DNA of 35,303 nucleotides from Bacteroidota bacterium (lineage in GTDB: Bacteria; Bacteroidota; Bacteroidia; Bacteroidales; Prolixibacteraceae). Of the stretch, positions 1-6,574 are shown piece by piece. Every line of letters starts with the position of its first letter. Within the stretch, counting starts at the first letter, position 1. Both the position numbers and the translations under genes were made by a program. The stretch lies in the NCBI GenBank assembly GCA_030684645.1, contig JAUXUF010000039.1, positions 1 to 35,303 on the forward strand, given 5' to 3'. The notes under the pieces were generated by a model. It worked only from the letters and a program-made list of their open reading frames with translations. It did no database searches and had not been told where the DNA came from.

Positions 1-1
1 A

Positions 2-277
2 TTTCAGGCCAAAAAAAAGGGGATTGCCTGTGCAACAGTGATAAAAGGAATCATGGGTTTTGGGGCAAGCTCGGTGATTCATTCTTACAAATTCTGGGAA
101 ATAAGCGACAAAGTTCCATTGGTCGTTGAACTTGTTGATGAAGAAGATAAACTCCGTGAATTTTATAAAGATGTCAGTCCTCAGTTGGAAGCAATGAAGT
201 ACGGATGCCTGGTTACCTTCAGCAAAACCGATGTTTTACTAAGTAAGCCAGGAAAGAAGAGAATGCTGGATTTGTAA
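2..277 (+). CDS. DUF190 (UPF0166) family protein, 5' end cut by the window
   Basis: The frame is open from the first bases of the window, so the N-terminus lies outside it. The visible part reads through a GIACATVIKGIMGFG segment and SVIHS into LPLVVELVDEEDKL-like sequence. This matches the core of the DUF190 family, whose members are about 100-115 residues with a PII-like ferredoxin fold. An internal GTG at 38 could be mistaken for the start, but the family core (AKKKGIACATV) is encoded upstream of it, so the gene starts outside. DUF190 genes are often found next to crcB fluoride exporter genes; that neighbour would lie off the left edge. The molecular role is not established. Confidence 0.8.
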   Translation, partial: FQAKKKGIACATVIKGIMGFGASSVIHSYKFWEISDKVPLVVELVDEEDKLREFYKDVSPQLEAMKYGCLVTFSKTDVLLSKPGKKRMLDL

Positions 278-321
278 AGAATCATAAAATATGCCCCAGA
301 CGAAAACAGCAGGAATCTTTC

Positions 322-618
322 CTATGGTTTTATGTCTATATTCAATGTTTCCGGGTTCTGTCGGCAATCCCAAACTAAATGAATGACAAGCATATCCTTT
401 TCAATTTGATAGAAGATTTTGTAATTTCATTTTATAAAAACTCTAACATTCCCGATTTCAGTTTTTATTCCAAGAAAAGGCTGTTTTGAAAGAACAGCAA
501 TTAATGAAAGAATTTCATTGTTCAACCTTCGGCTATACGCTTTTGAACCGTTTCTTTCAATATAAGATTCAAGGATTCTTGTAAATATTCGATCGGCTTT
601 GCCTGACAAAATATACAA
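322..618 (-). pseudogene. ParE/RelE-type toxin relic with in-frame TGA
   Basis: The minus-strand frame reads ILSGKADRIFTRILESYIERNG, then LSKQPFLGIKTEIGNVRVFIK, then TGA (429-427). It continues in the same frame as NYKIFYQIEKDMLVIHLVWD and CRQNPETLNIDIKP before a TAG at 324-322. The whole matches the ParE/RelE toxin fold, including the C-terminal xWDxRQNP motif. The TGA sits where family members carry glycine (GGA to TGA is one change). The frame is open up to about 639 but has no ATG; only a TTG at 618 is available, so the start also looks lost. No antitoxin gene adjoins it; the upstream side is occupied by the divergent MFS gene. Read as a dead toxin. Confidence 0.75.
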
Positions 619-629
619 AATTTGGTTAA

Positions 630-1790
630 ATGAAATACATTACCCGAACGGTCTGGATTTTATCCCTGATTAGCCTGTTTACCGACACTGCCAGCGAAAT
701 GCTTTACCCGGTCATGCCGGTTTTTCTGCAAAGTATTGGCTTCTCTGTCGTTTTGATCGGCATATTGGAAGGAATTGCCGAAGCTACTGCCGGGCTCTGC
801 AAAGGTTATTTCGGAAAACTGTCGGATAACTCCGGAAAACGTGCTCCCTTTATTCAGTTGGGATATTCGCTGAGCGCCATCTCAAAACCCATAATGGCTC
901 TTTTCATCTTTCCGGTATGGATATTTTTTGCACGCGCCCTTGACCGTTTTGGAAAAGGATTGCGAACCGGAGCACGCGATGCCATGCTTTCCGACGAAGC
1001 CACTCCGCTTACCAAAGGTAAAGTTTTTGGATTTCATCGATCGATGGATACATTAGGCGCCGTTTTAGGACCTTTGGCAGCCCTGATATTTCTATATTTC
1101 CGTCCAAACGATTACAAAACTTTATTCCTGATTGCTTTTCTGCCAGGGTTGGCAGCCATTTCAACCACCTTTTTACTGAAAGATAAAAAGCAAAGCCCAT
1201 CAGTCAAGAAAATTCCAACTCCCTTCTTTTCATTCCTGAAATACTGGAAAATAAGTCCGCCAATGTACCGGAAAGTGGTCATCGGATTATTGGCTTTTGC
1301 ACTCTTCAACAGTTCTGACATGTTGCTTTTACTGAAGGTCAAACAATCAGGTATGGCTGATACTCATGTGATTGGCTTGTATATTTTTTACAACCTGATC
1401 TATGCGCTTTCCGCCTTTCCATTGGGAATGATAGCCGATAAAGTCAGCCTGAAAACTGTTTTCACGATTGGTTTAGTTGTGTTTGCAGCAGTTTATCTCG
1501 GAATGGCCCTGACCTCAAGCTTTTATGTTTATTTAGCGCTTTTCTTCCTGTACGGACTTTACGCTGCGGCTACTGAAGGAATCGCCAAAGCCTGGATCAG
1601 CAACATCACCGATCCGAAAGATACAGCAACTGCCATCGGATCATTTGCAGGATTTCAAAGTCTGGCAGCAATGGTTGCCAGTTCTCTGGCCGGGGCGATC
1701 TGGTTTTGGTTTGGTGCTGAAGCAGCATTTTTAGCCACATCGGTGGTTACGGTGGGTGTGATTGTCTATTTTTGGACGGTAATAAAATGA
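630..1790 (+). CDS. MFS transporter
   Basis: A 386-residue membrane protein with about 12 hydrophobic segments, the usual size for a major facilitator superfamily carrier. The loop between helices 2 and 3 carries a motif-A-like GKLSDNSGKR, and a second conserved cytoplasmic stretch DRFGKGLRTGARDAML follows at about residues 105-120. The latter is typical of an MFS subgroup often annotated only as 'MFS transporter' and sometimes linked to metal or drug resistance. The second half repeats the pattern (LGMIADKVSLK). The ATG at 630 is the first start after an AT-rich leader that overlaps the edge of the decayed toxin. The substrate cannot be read from the sequence. It is monocistronic: the next gene is on the other strand. 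Confidence 0.85.
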   Translation: MKYITRTVWILSLISLFTDTASEMLYPVMPVFLQSIGFSVVLIGILEGIAEATAGLCKGYFGKLSDNSGKRAPFIQLGYSLSAISKPIMALFIFPVWIFFARALDRFGKGLRTGARDAMLSDEATPLTKGKVFGFHRSMDTLGAVLGPLAALIFLYFRPNDYKTLFLIAFLPGLAAISTTFLLKDKKQSPSVKKIPTPFFSFLKYWKISPPMYRKVVIGLLAFALFNSSDMLLLLKVKQSGMADTHVIGLYIFYNLIYALSAFPLGMIADKVSLKTVFTIGLVVFAAVYLGMALTSSFYVYLALFFLYGLYAAATEGIAKAWISNITDPKDTATAIGSFAGFQSLAAMVASSLAGAIWFWFGAEAAFLATSVVTVGVIVYFWTVIK

Positions 1791-1803
1791 TCCGATGATC
1801 GTT

Positions 1804-2031
1804 TTAAAATTCGTTAGCAAGTATTTGTTCTACTATTTTTTTCAGTTCGGGCAGGTCAACATGAATAATTGCTTCGCCAATAATGGCAAACTTAAAGAGT
1901 GTTGCATGGATTAATACGGGGTCATTTAAATAAGTTTCTTTTGATGAATCCTTCGTGAACGCCTCAATGTCAGCGATGGCTTGCTGTATGTGTTCAAGCC
2001 GCTCTTTTCCGGTGATCTGACTATCTCTCAT
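1804..2031 (-). pseudogene. HepT-like (DUF86) toxin with internal in-frame deletion
   Basis: The 75-residue product aligns with both ends of HepT/DUF86 proteins. The N-terminal helices are intact (KERLEHIQQAIADIEAFT, then HATLFKFAIIGEAIIHV), and the sequence then jumps directly to the C-terminal helix (DLPELKKIVEQILANEF). Normal HepT proteins are about 110-115 residues; the missing 35-40 residues include the R-x(4-6)-H-x-Y motif that forms the RNase/HEPN active site. The frame is preserved, so a stable fragment may still be made. The ATG lies inside the end of the upstream HTH-nucleotidyltransferase gene (11-nt overlap), which implies translational coupling. Toxicity is probably lost; a residual role as a binding partner cannot be excluded. 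Confidence 0.7.
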
Positions 2032-2614
2032 AAATGATTTTTAAATCGGGTAATATTCTTTCCATGATCTGCGGTTTTACGCCATCTCTCATCACAACAT
2101 CCACTTTTTTGGGTACAAGTTTTTCCAATTGATATTGAATCTCTGCAAGGTCAAACAGCGAAAATTTTGAATCTTCAGGAACCTCAATCATTACATCAAT
2201 ATCACTTTTATAATCATCTTCGCCCCTGGCATAAGACCCAAATAACCATGCTTTGGTGACATTTACATTCTTTTCAAAATAGGAACGGATTGTATTTAAT
2301 ACTTCATTTTTGTCCGTTTTATGGTAAGCCTGATAAGCCACTTTTTCTTCCGCTAATTGCAGCGCTTTCAAAGCCAGAGCCTCATCTTCCAGTTCATAAA
2401 CCAACTTATCTGAAAGCCATGCAATCAATAAATCATCTTCTTTCGCTTCAAAATAGGCCGCAAGTTTTATAACCTGATCACGGCTAATTTTGCGCTGACC
2501 ACGCTCTATTTTACTGAGGATAGCTTGGTCAATATCAAGGAAAGAAGCGACTATCCTTAAGGGTAGCTGCTTTTCTTCACGAAGTTTCCGCAGTATTTTT
2601 CCTAAATTGTCCAT
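2021..2614 (-). CDS. XRE HTH - MNT-type nucleotidyltransferase fusion (MntA-like antitoxin)
   Basis: The 197-residue protein has two parts. Residues about 4-62 form an XRE/Cro-type helix-turn-helix (LGKILRKLREEKQ, then SKIERGQRKISRDQVIKLA). Residues about 105-195 are a minimal nucleotidyltransferase domain with the full GSX10DXD signature: G126-S127, ten residues, then D138-I-D140, and a third acidic residue at D172 (VDVV). MntA-type enzymes neutralise HepT by AMPylating the tyrosine of its RX4HXY motif. The fused HTH suggests that the antitoxin also represses its own operon, and a palindrome lies just upstream (2627-2649). The gene overlaps the truncated HepT gene. The catalytic residues appear intact although the partner's target motif is deleted. 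Confidence 0.85.
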   Translation of the reverse strand: MDNLGKILRKLREEKQLPLRIVASFLDIDQAILSKIERGQRKISRDQVIKLAAYFEAKEDDLLIAWLSDKLVYELEDEALALKALQLAEEKVAYQAYHKTDKNEVLNTIRSYFEKNVNVTKAWLFGSYARGEDDYKSDIDVMIEVPEDSKFSLFDLAEIQYQLEKLVPKKVDVVMRDGVKPQIMERILPDLKIIYER

Positions 2615-2626
2615 TTCAATAGTTGT

Positions 2627-2649
2627 ATTTTGACACTTTTTGTCAAAAT
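2627..2649 (-). promoter_or_regulatory. 23-bp palindromic operator overlapping a -7 box
   Basis: Arms ATTTTGACA (2627-2635) and TGTCAAAAT (2641-2649) form a perfect inverted repeat around a CTTTT centre, 13-35 nt before the start codon of the XRE-nucleotidyltransferase gene. On the minus strand the outer arm merges into TAATTTTG (2651-2644), a perfect fit to the Bacteroidota -7 consensus TAnnTTTG. Binding by the HTH domain of the gene's own product would cover the promoter. Autorepression is inferred, as is common for toxin-antitoxin operons; the palindrome itself is directly visible. Confidence 0.65.
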
Positions 2650-2750
2650 TATATATTATTTTTGAAAAATCACAGGTTAGCTTTCAATAAGTAATCAACA
2701 ATTCATTGAATTGGTAATCAGAAATCTCATGTACTTCAAGTTAAGATTTC

Positions 2751-2758
2751 TATATTTG
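2751..2758 (+). promoter_or_regulatory. Bacteroidota -7 box for deoC
   Basis: TATATTTG matches TAnnTTTG and lies 43 nt before the deoC start codon. A clear -33 TTTG partner at the usual spacing is not visible, so this is a plausible but incomplete promoter. Confidence 0.4.
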
Positions 2759-2801
2759 GTAAAGTATAAAACCGAATCATCAATCACAAATCAGATATCC
2801 C

Positions 2802-3518
2802 ATGAACGAGATAGTTTACAAACTGGCAAAAATGATAGATCATTCCATTCTTCATCCTACGATGACCGATGAAGATTTGAGAAGAGAATGTGAAGTGGCC
2901 CGGAAATACGATGTGGTTTCGGTATGCGTGAAGCCTTATGCAGTAAAGCAGGCAGTTGAATTGCTAAAAGGAAGTGAAGTACTGGTTGGATGCGTCATAG
3001 GCTTCCCTGCCGGAAATTCAGCTATAGTGGTTAAAGTTTTTGAAGCCGAAAATGCTTGCAAAGATGGCGCTGTTGAAATTGACATGGTGATCAACATTGG
3101 TAAGGCTTTGCAGGGCGACTGGGATTACATTTCCGAAGAAATCAAATCGGTATCCGACGTAAGTCACAAGCGCCATGCAATTGTTAAAGTAATTTTTGAA
3201 ACCGACTTTGTGACCAAACAGGCTGATATTGTAAAGCTTTGCCAGATTTGTACCGAAGTAGGCGCCGACTATGTAAAAACTTCGTCGGGATTCGGATTCG
3301 TAAAACAAGCCAATGGCGATTACAACTATGTGGGAGCAACCATTCCGGTGTTGGAACTGATGAAAAAAAGTGTCGGACCAAACGTAAAAGTGAAAGCTTC
3401 AGGCGGTGTTCGCACACTCGATCAGTTACTTGCTGTTCAGGCTGCCGGATGCTCCCGGTGCGGAGCAACGGCAACTATCGTTATAATGGAAGATGCTTTT
3501 AAACGATTTGGGAACTAA
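2802..3518 (+). CDS. deoC: Deoxyribose-phosphate aldolase
   Basis: A cytosolic class I aldolase that splits 2-deoxyribose-5-phosphate into glyceraldehyde-3-phosphate and acetaldehyde, the last step of deoxynucleoside catabolism. The 238-residue product is of normal length for the short DeoC type. Key residues are present: D94 in VEIDMVIN, the Schiff-base lysine K159 in ADYVKTSSGF, and K198 in VKASGGVRT (the proton-shuttle lysine next to the phosphate-binding GGVR). The lysine of KVIFET (K129) is also kept. The gene stands alone; no deoA, deoD or cdd neighbours are present. The C-terminal end is slightly unusual (AGCSRCGATATIV instead of the more common GASRIGTSSG). Confidence 0.93.
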   Translation: MNEIVYKLAKMIDHSILHPTMTDEDLRRECEVARKYDVVSVCVKPYAVKQAVELLKGSEVLVGCVIGFPAGNSAIVVKVFEAENACKDGAVEIDMVINIGKALQGDWDYISEEIKSVSDVSHKRHAIVKVIFETDFVTKQADIVKLCQICTEVGADYVKTSSGFGFVKQANGDYNYVGATIPVLELMKKSVGPNVKVKASGGVRTLDQLLAVQAAGCSRCGATATIVIMEDAFKRFGN

Positions 3519-3535
3519 GCTGAAAGGAATAAAGG

Positions 3536-3630
3536 AATGGTTTAATGGTTTATTAGTGTTAAGGTAAAGCTGTGATGCAATAGGACTGGAAAGTTGAGAA
3601 CCTTGACATCAAGTAAACCATTAAACCATT
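3536..3630. terminator. Long inverted repeat between convergent deoC and the nfeD-like gene
   Basis: Two perfect 17-bp arms, AATGGTTTAATGGTTTA (3536-3552) and TAAACCATTAAACCATT (3614-3630), enclose 61 nt. Each arm is itself a tandem of a TTTAATGG-type unit. The position between two convergent genes fits a bidirectional transcription stop, but there is no clean T-tract and the loop is long. A small MITE-like repeat is an alternative. Confidence 0.5.
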
Positions 3631-3683
3631 AAACAATAGAGCCATCCAAACAAACAAACAACCTGTCAACTTTTTATGGAAAA

Positions 3684-5123
3684 CTACTCCTCCTCTACAT
3701 ACAATTGAGCTGCTTCCACTTTGGTAACCACAATTCGGGTTCCTTTGTCAATCATTCCAGCCTCAGCCATTGCATCATAATTTGTACCTTCAATCTTTAT
3801 TTTTCCGGATGGACGTAAGGTGGTCACAGAAATTCCCTTTTTCCCTTTTAACTGAAGTAAATCAGGGTCAACACCCAGGTAGCCATCTTCCAATTTCATC
3901 ACCCGGTGGAGAGAAAGATGGGAAAACTGCCCGGTTTGAGCTGTAAACATTTTCTGACTCAGATAAATAGCCAGACCTATCCCTGCAATGGAGCCAGAAA
4001 AAACTGTAGCAACTGCAATGAGCAGATCGTTCATATTTACCTGATCGAAAGTAAAATCCACATTTTTAATAAGGCTGAGAACCAATCCGGTAAAGGCCAG
4101 CGTGATACCCGAAATGCCAGTTATCCCAAAGCCAGGAACAACAAATATCTCGAGTGCAATCAGGATTAATCCGACCACAAAAATTAGTATTTCCCAGTTT
4201 GCAGCCAGTCCTTCAAGGTAAAGTGGTGAAAAGTATAAAACAGCCGCCAAAATGGCCACTCCAAGCGGAAATCCAATTCCGGGCGACTGCATTTCAAAAT
4301 AAATACCGCCTAAAATAGCCATGATCAGAATTCCCGAAACAATTGGGTTAACCATAAAACCAATGAACCGTTCAAGAGCGGTTGGCTTGTATTCAATAAT
4401 TCGGGCATTCTCCATTTTATTCAGCTTCAAAACCTCATCCACATTTTCACAAATGCCTTCGCAATATCCGTTTTTCATGGCCTCCATTGGGGTAAAAGTG
4501 AGTATTTTACCTGTATCAATTACTCCCTTGATATAAACCCGCTCGTCAACCATGGCTTCAGCAATGAGAGGGTCGCGTTTCCAGCGATAGGTGGTGTCAC
4601 GTCCACTGATAATTGTATCCTTTCCGTGCGATTCTGCTGTGGCACGCATGGTAGCACGCATATACGACTGGTATTTATCGGGCATCTTTTCTCCGGTCTG
4701 ATTGACCACAGTTGCTGCTCCGATCGATCCTCCGGTTCGCATGTAAATGCGATCGCAGGCAATCGAAATCAATGCACCGGCAGAAGCGGCATTGTTGTCG
4801 ATAAACACCACTACCGGAATTTTGCTGTTTAGAATTCGGGTACGGATTGAATCCGCATCAACCACCGCACCTCCGTAGGTATTCATGTGAATCAGAAACA
4901 AATCGGCTTTCAAACTGTCGGCTGCTTCAAAAGCTTGTTTGGTTTGACGCCAGATAGCCGGAGCGATGTTTTCCTTGATGTTGAACTTGTAAACCAATTT
5001 TTGTTTGGCCTGCATTTCACTTTTCACCTGGTCCTTTTCAACTTTCAAAGAATCCTGGGCAAAAGCTTCAGAAAAACTAAATAGCAGACTAAATAAAAGG
5101 GCAATTAGTATTCTTGATTTCAT
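3684..5123 (-). CDS. NfeD-family membrane-bound serine protease (ClpP class)
   Basis: A 479-residue protein with a cleavable signal peptide (residues about 1-22, ending AFAQ), a periplasmic ClpP/crotonase-like protease domain (about 45-240), four to five transmembrane helices (about 255-375) and a C-terminal NfeD OB-fold domain (about 405-479). The nucleophile is S114 in NNAASAGALIS. K150 in MPDKYQSYMRA aligns with the catalytic lysine of the archaeal PH1510 Ser-Lys dyad. The oxyanion glycines appear as HMNTYGGAV. Archaeal relatives cleave C-terminal tails of stomatin-like proteins, but no stomatin gene is adjacent here, so the long stand-alone NfeD form acts without a neighbouring partner. 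The substrate is unknown. Confidence 0.85.
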   Translation of the reverse strand: MKSRILIALLFSLLFSFSEAFAQDSLKVEKDQVKSEMQAKQKLVYKFNIKENIAPAIWRQTKQAFEAADSLKADLFLIHMNTYGGAVVDADSIRTRILNSKIPVVVFIDNNAASAGALISIACDRIYMRTGGSIGAATVVNQTGEKMPDKYQSYMRATMRATAESHGKDTIISGRDTTYRWKRDPLIAEAMVDERVYIKGVIDTGKILTFTPMEAMKNGYCEGICENVDEVLKLNKMENARIIEYKPTALERFIGFMVNPIVSGILIMAILGGIYFEMQSPGIGFPLGVAILAAVLYFSPLYLEGLAANWEILIFVVGLILIALEIFVVPGFGITGISGITLAFTGLVLSLIKNVDFTFDQVNMNDLLIAVATVFSGSIAGIGLAIYLSQKMFTAQTGQFSHLSLHRVMKLEDGYLGVDPDLLQLKGKKGISVTTLRPSGKIKIEGTNYDAMAEAGMIDKGTRIVVTKVEAAQLYVEEE

Positions 5124-5150
5124 ATTTTGATATATTTTAATTACCGGAAT

Positions 5151-5185
5151 TACTCAGCGGGCGACTCCAAATCACCCGCTGAGTA
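5151..5185 (-). terminator. Hairpin after the lipocalin relic
   Basis: Arms TACTCAGCGGG (5151-5161) and CCCGCTGAGTA (5175-5185) pair perfectly over 11 bp around a short loop. The hairpin lies between the end of the lipocalin remnant and the start of the nfeD-like gene on the same strand. A terminator for the lipocalin transcript is the simplest reading, although no strong T-tract follows. Confidence 0.5.
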
Positions 5186-5222
5186 TAATAATTTATGCAA
5201 ATTTATAACATTTCTGAAAAGA

Positions 5223-5545
5223 TCAATTTCCAGGTTGGGGAACTTTATACAGCTTTGCCAGATTATATCCGCGTTTTCGGGCCTTTTCGAGCAACATTTC
5301 GTAGGTGGCTGAATCCATCATAGGACTTGTATTTTACCATCAGAACGAAGACTGTAAGTAGCGGTTACGCCAACCAGATTTTTCTCAAACGAATGAGGGA
5401 AACGGGCAAATTCGTACCAGGTCCTGAAGTAACGGTTTAAATCGAGCTCTTTTACAGTAGTTTGGTCAATCATCTGATTTTTGGTTTTGGTGCAACTCAA
5501 AACGAATAAAAAACTAATAATCAGCAACATACTGAAGTTGTGCAT
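5223..5545 (-). pseudogene. Bacterial lipocalin (Blc-like), internally deleted
   Basis: The start (5545) encodes a lipoprotein signal ending in a lipobox cysteine (LFVLSC), then the lipocalin signature VKELDLNRYFRTWYEFARF and VGVTATYSLRSDGKIQVL, and then a TGA at 5320-5318. One frame over, beginning at 5318, the sequence MDSATYEMLLEKARKRGYN, LAKLYKVPQPGN and stop (5225-5223) is the C-terminal helix typical of Blc lipocalins (about 170-180 residues). About 70 residues of barrel are missing, and the junction also shifts frame. This is a deletion relic of an outer-membrane lipocalin thought to handle membrane lipids. The signal and -7-type promoter (5575-5568) remain intact, so a short secreted peptide could still be expressed. 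Confidence 0.8.
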
Positions 5546-5567
5546 GACTGTTAAGTTTTGGTTTGTT

Positions 5568-5575
5568 CAAATTTA
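5568..5575 (-). promoter_or_regulatory. -7 box upstream of the lipocalin relic
   Basis: On the minus strand TAAATTTG fits TAnnTTTG exactly and lies 22 nt before the ATG. No convincing -33 element was found. Confidence 0.35.
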
Positions 5576-5631
5576 CTTAATAAAATGTTTCCCTGCCTTA
5601 ATTCTTGAAAATTTTCGAACTGGCGTTAATC

Positions 5632-5706
5632 CGGGTGCGGAAGTTTTCAACTTCCGTTTTAACTCATTCAATAAAATAAAAATGCGATTGAAAATCGCAT
5701 CACCCG
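5632..5706 (+). repeat. REP-like three-way-junction repeat, copy 1 (5' of RAYT)
   Basis: The outer arms CGGGTG (5632-5637) and CACCCG (5701-5706) enclose two hairpins. Hairpin 1 is CGGAAGTT/AACTTCCG (5638-5656, loop TTC). Hairpin 2 is ATGCGATT/AATCGCAT (5682-5700, loop GAA). Each hairpin abuts an outer arm directly, so the folded strand would be a three-way junction with one 25-nt AT-rich single-stranded side. A decayed fragment of the right half follows (about 5711-5736, CGATTAAAAATCACATCACC). RAYT transposases are known to act on REP hairpins, and this copy lies upstream of one. Confidence 0.75.
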
Positions 5707-5793
5707 TATTGCCCCGATTAAAAATCACATCACCTGAATTCCAACAAATTTTCATAAATTTAGTTGAATTTTAGAAGCATTTATCCAACAAGA

Positions 5794-6450
5794 ATGGAAA
5801 AAAAAGAATCATATAAACATATATTGCCACATTTTCAGCAACCAGGTCAGGCATTTTTTGTCACCTAGTGCCTAAAAGGTTCTGTTCCACCCAAAGCTTT
5901 GACTCGCTACACGCTTAAACTTCAGGAAATAAAATCTCAACTAGAGTTCAGAAAAAAACAAAATGAGCCAGATCAGATGCTGGAGGAATTATTGCAGGAC
6001 TATTATTTGACCAGAAAGAAATACATGAAAGCCTTTGATGATTTATTGGTTCAAAATCATGACAGAACGATTGACCTGAATAAACCTGAACTATTGGAAA
6101 TTATTATAGAAGCATTAACATTTTGGGATGGAAGTCGGATAGAAAATTACGCCTGGTGCATCATGCCTAACCATATTCATTGGGTTATCAAGGTAAAAGA
6201 AACTGATAATGAATGGAATATCATTTACTTACAAGACATTATGCAATCAGTAAAAAGGCATACTGCCAATAAGATTAACAAAGCGATTGAACGTAATGGC
6301 AACTTCTGGCAAAAAGAAAGCTTTGATACAACCATTCGGGACGACAAACACCTAATGAATGCGATAGCTTATACTTTGAATAATCCTGTTGTTGCCGGTT
6401 ATGTGAAAGATTGGAAAGACTGGCCCGGATGCTGGTGTGCGGAATTGTAA
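5794..6450 (+). pseudogene. REP-associated tyrosine transposase (RAYT, Y1/HUH) with in-frame amber codon
   Basis: From the ATG at 5794 the frame reads MEKKESYKHILPHFQQPGQ then AFFVT, meets TAG at 5866-5868, and continues in frame as CLKGSVPPKALTRYTLKLQE to the stop at 6448-6450. RAYT proteins carry FFVTWxL here, so the TAG replaces tryptophan (TGG to TAG). The rest looks complete: the HUH motif is MPNHIHWV (HIH at about 6172), the catalytic tyrosine is in IAYTLNNPVVAGYV (about 6370), and NFWQKESFDTTIRD is typical. Full length would be 218 codons. A shorter product from an internal start would lack the first strand of the fold. It is flanked by two copies of the same structured repeat. Probably inactive unless the stop is read through. 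Confidence 0.8.
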
Positions 6451-6453
6451 TTC

Positions 6454-6514
6454 CGGGTGCGGAAGTTTTTAACTTCCGGTTAATCAAAAACGCGATTAAA
6501 AATCGCGACACCCG
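6454..6514 (+). repeat. REP-like three-way-junction repeat, copy 2 (3' of RAYT)
   Basis: The repeat begins three bases after the RAYT stop codon. The outer arms CGGGTG (6454-6459) and CACCCG (6509-6514) flank hairpin CGGAAGTT/AACTTCCG (6460-6478, loop TTT) and hairpin CGCGATT/AATCGCG (6491-6507, loop AAA). The order and orientation are the same as in copy 1, but the second hairpin has different outer pairs (CG..CG instead of TG..CA) with pairing kept. This compensatory change argues that the structure matters. Confidence 0.75.
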
Positions 6515-6574
6515 TAATGTACAAAACGCTTTTAAAAATTTTCTACCTTTACGGCTTGTAAAAAAAATCAACAC

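Noticed and set aside
3239-3502. Alternative-frame open reading frames inside deoC, on both strands
   Set aside because: Arg/Cys-rich shadow frames within an intact conserved gene.
5127-5312. Plus-strand 61-codon frame across the lipocalin relic
   Set aside because: It is antisense to the clearly recognisable lipocalin C-terminus and crosses the hairpin at 5151-5185; a shadow frame.
5481-5774. 97-codon plus-strand frame covering the REP-like repeat
   Set aside because: The frame arises from the repeat's paired arms and runs antisense to the lipocalin start; no domain.
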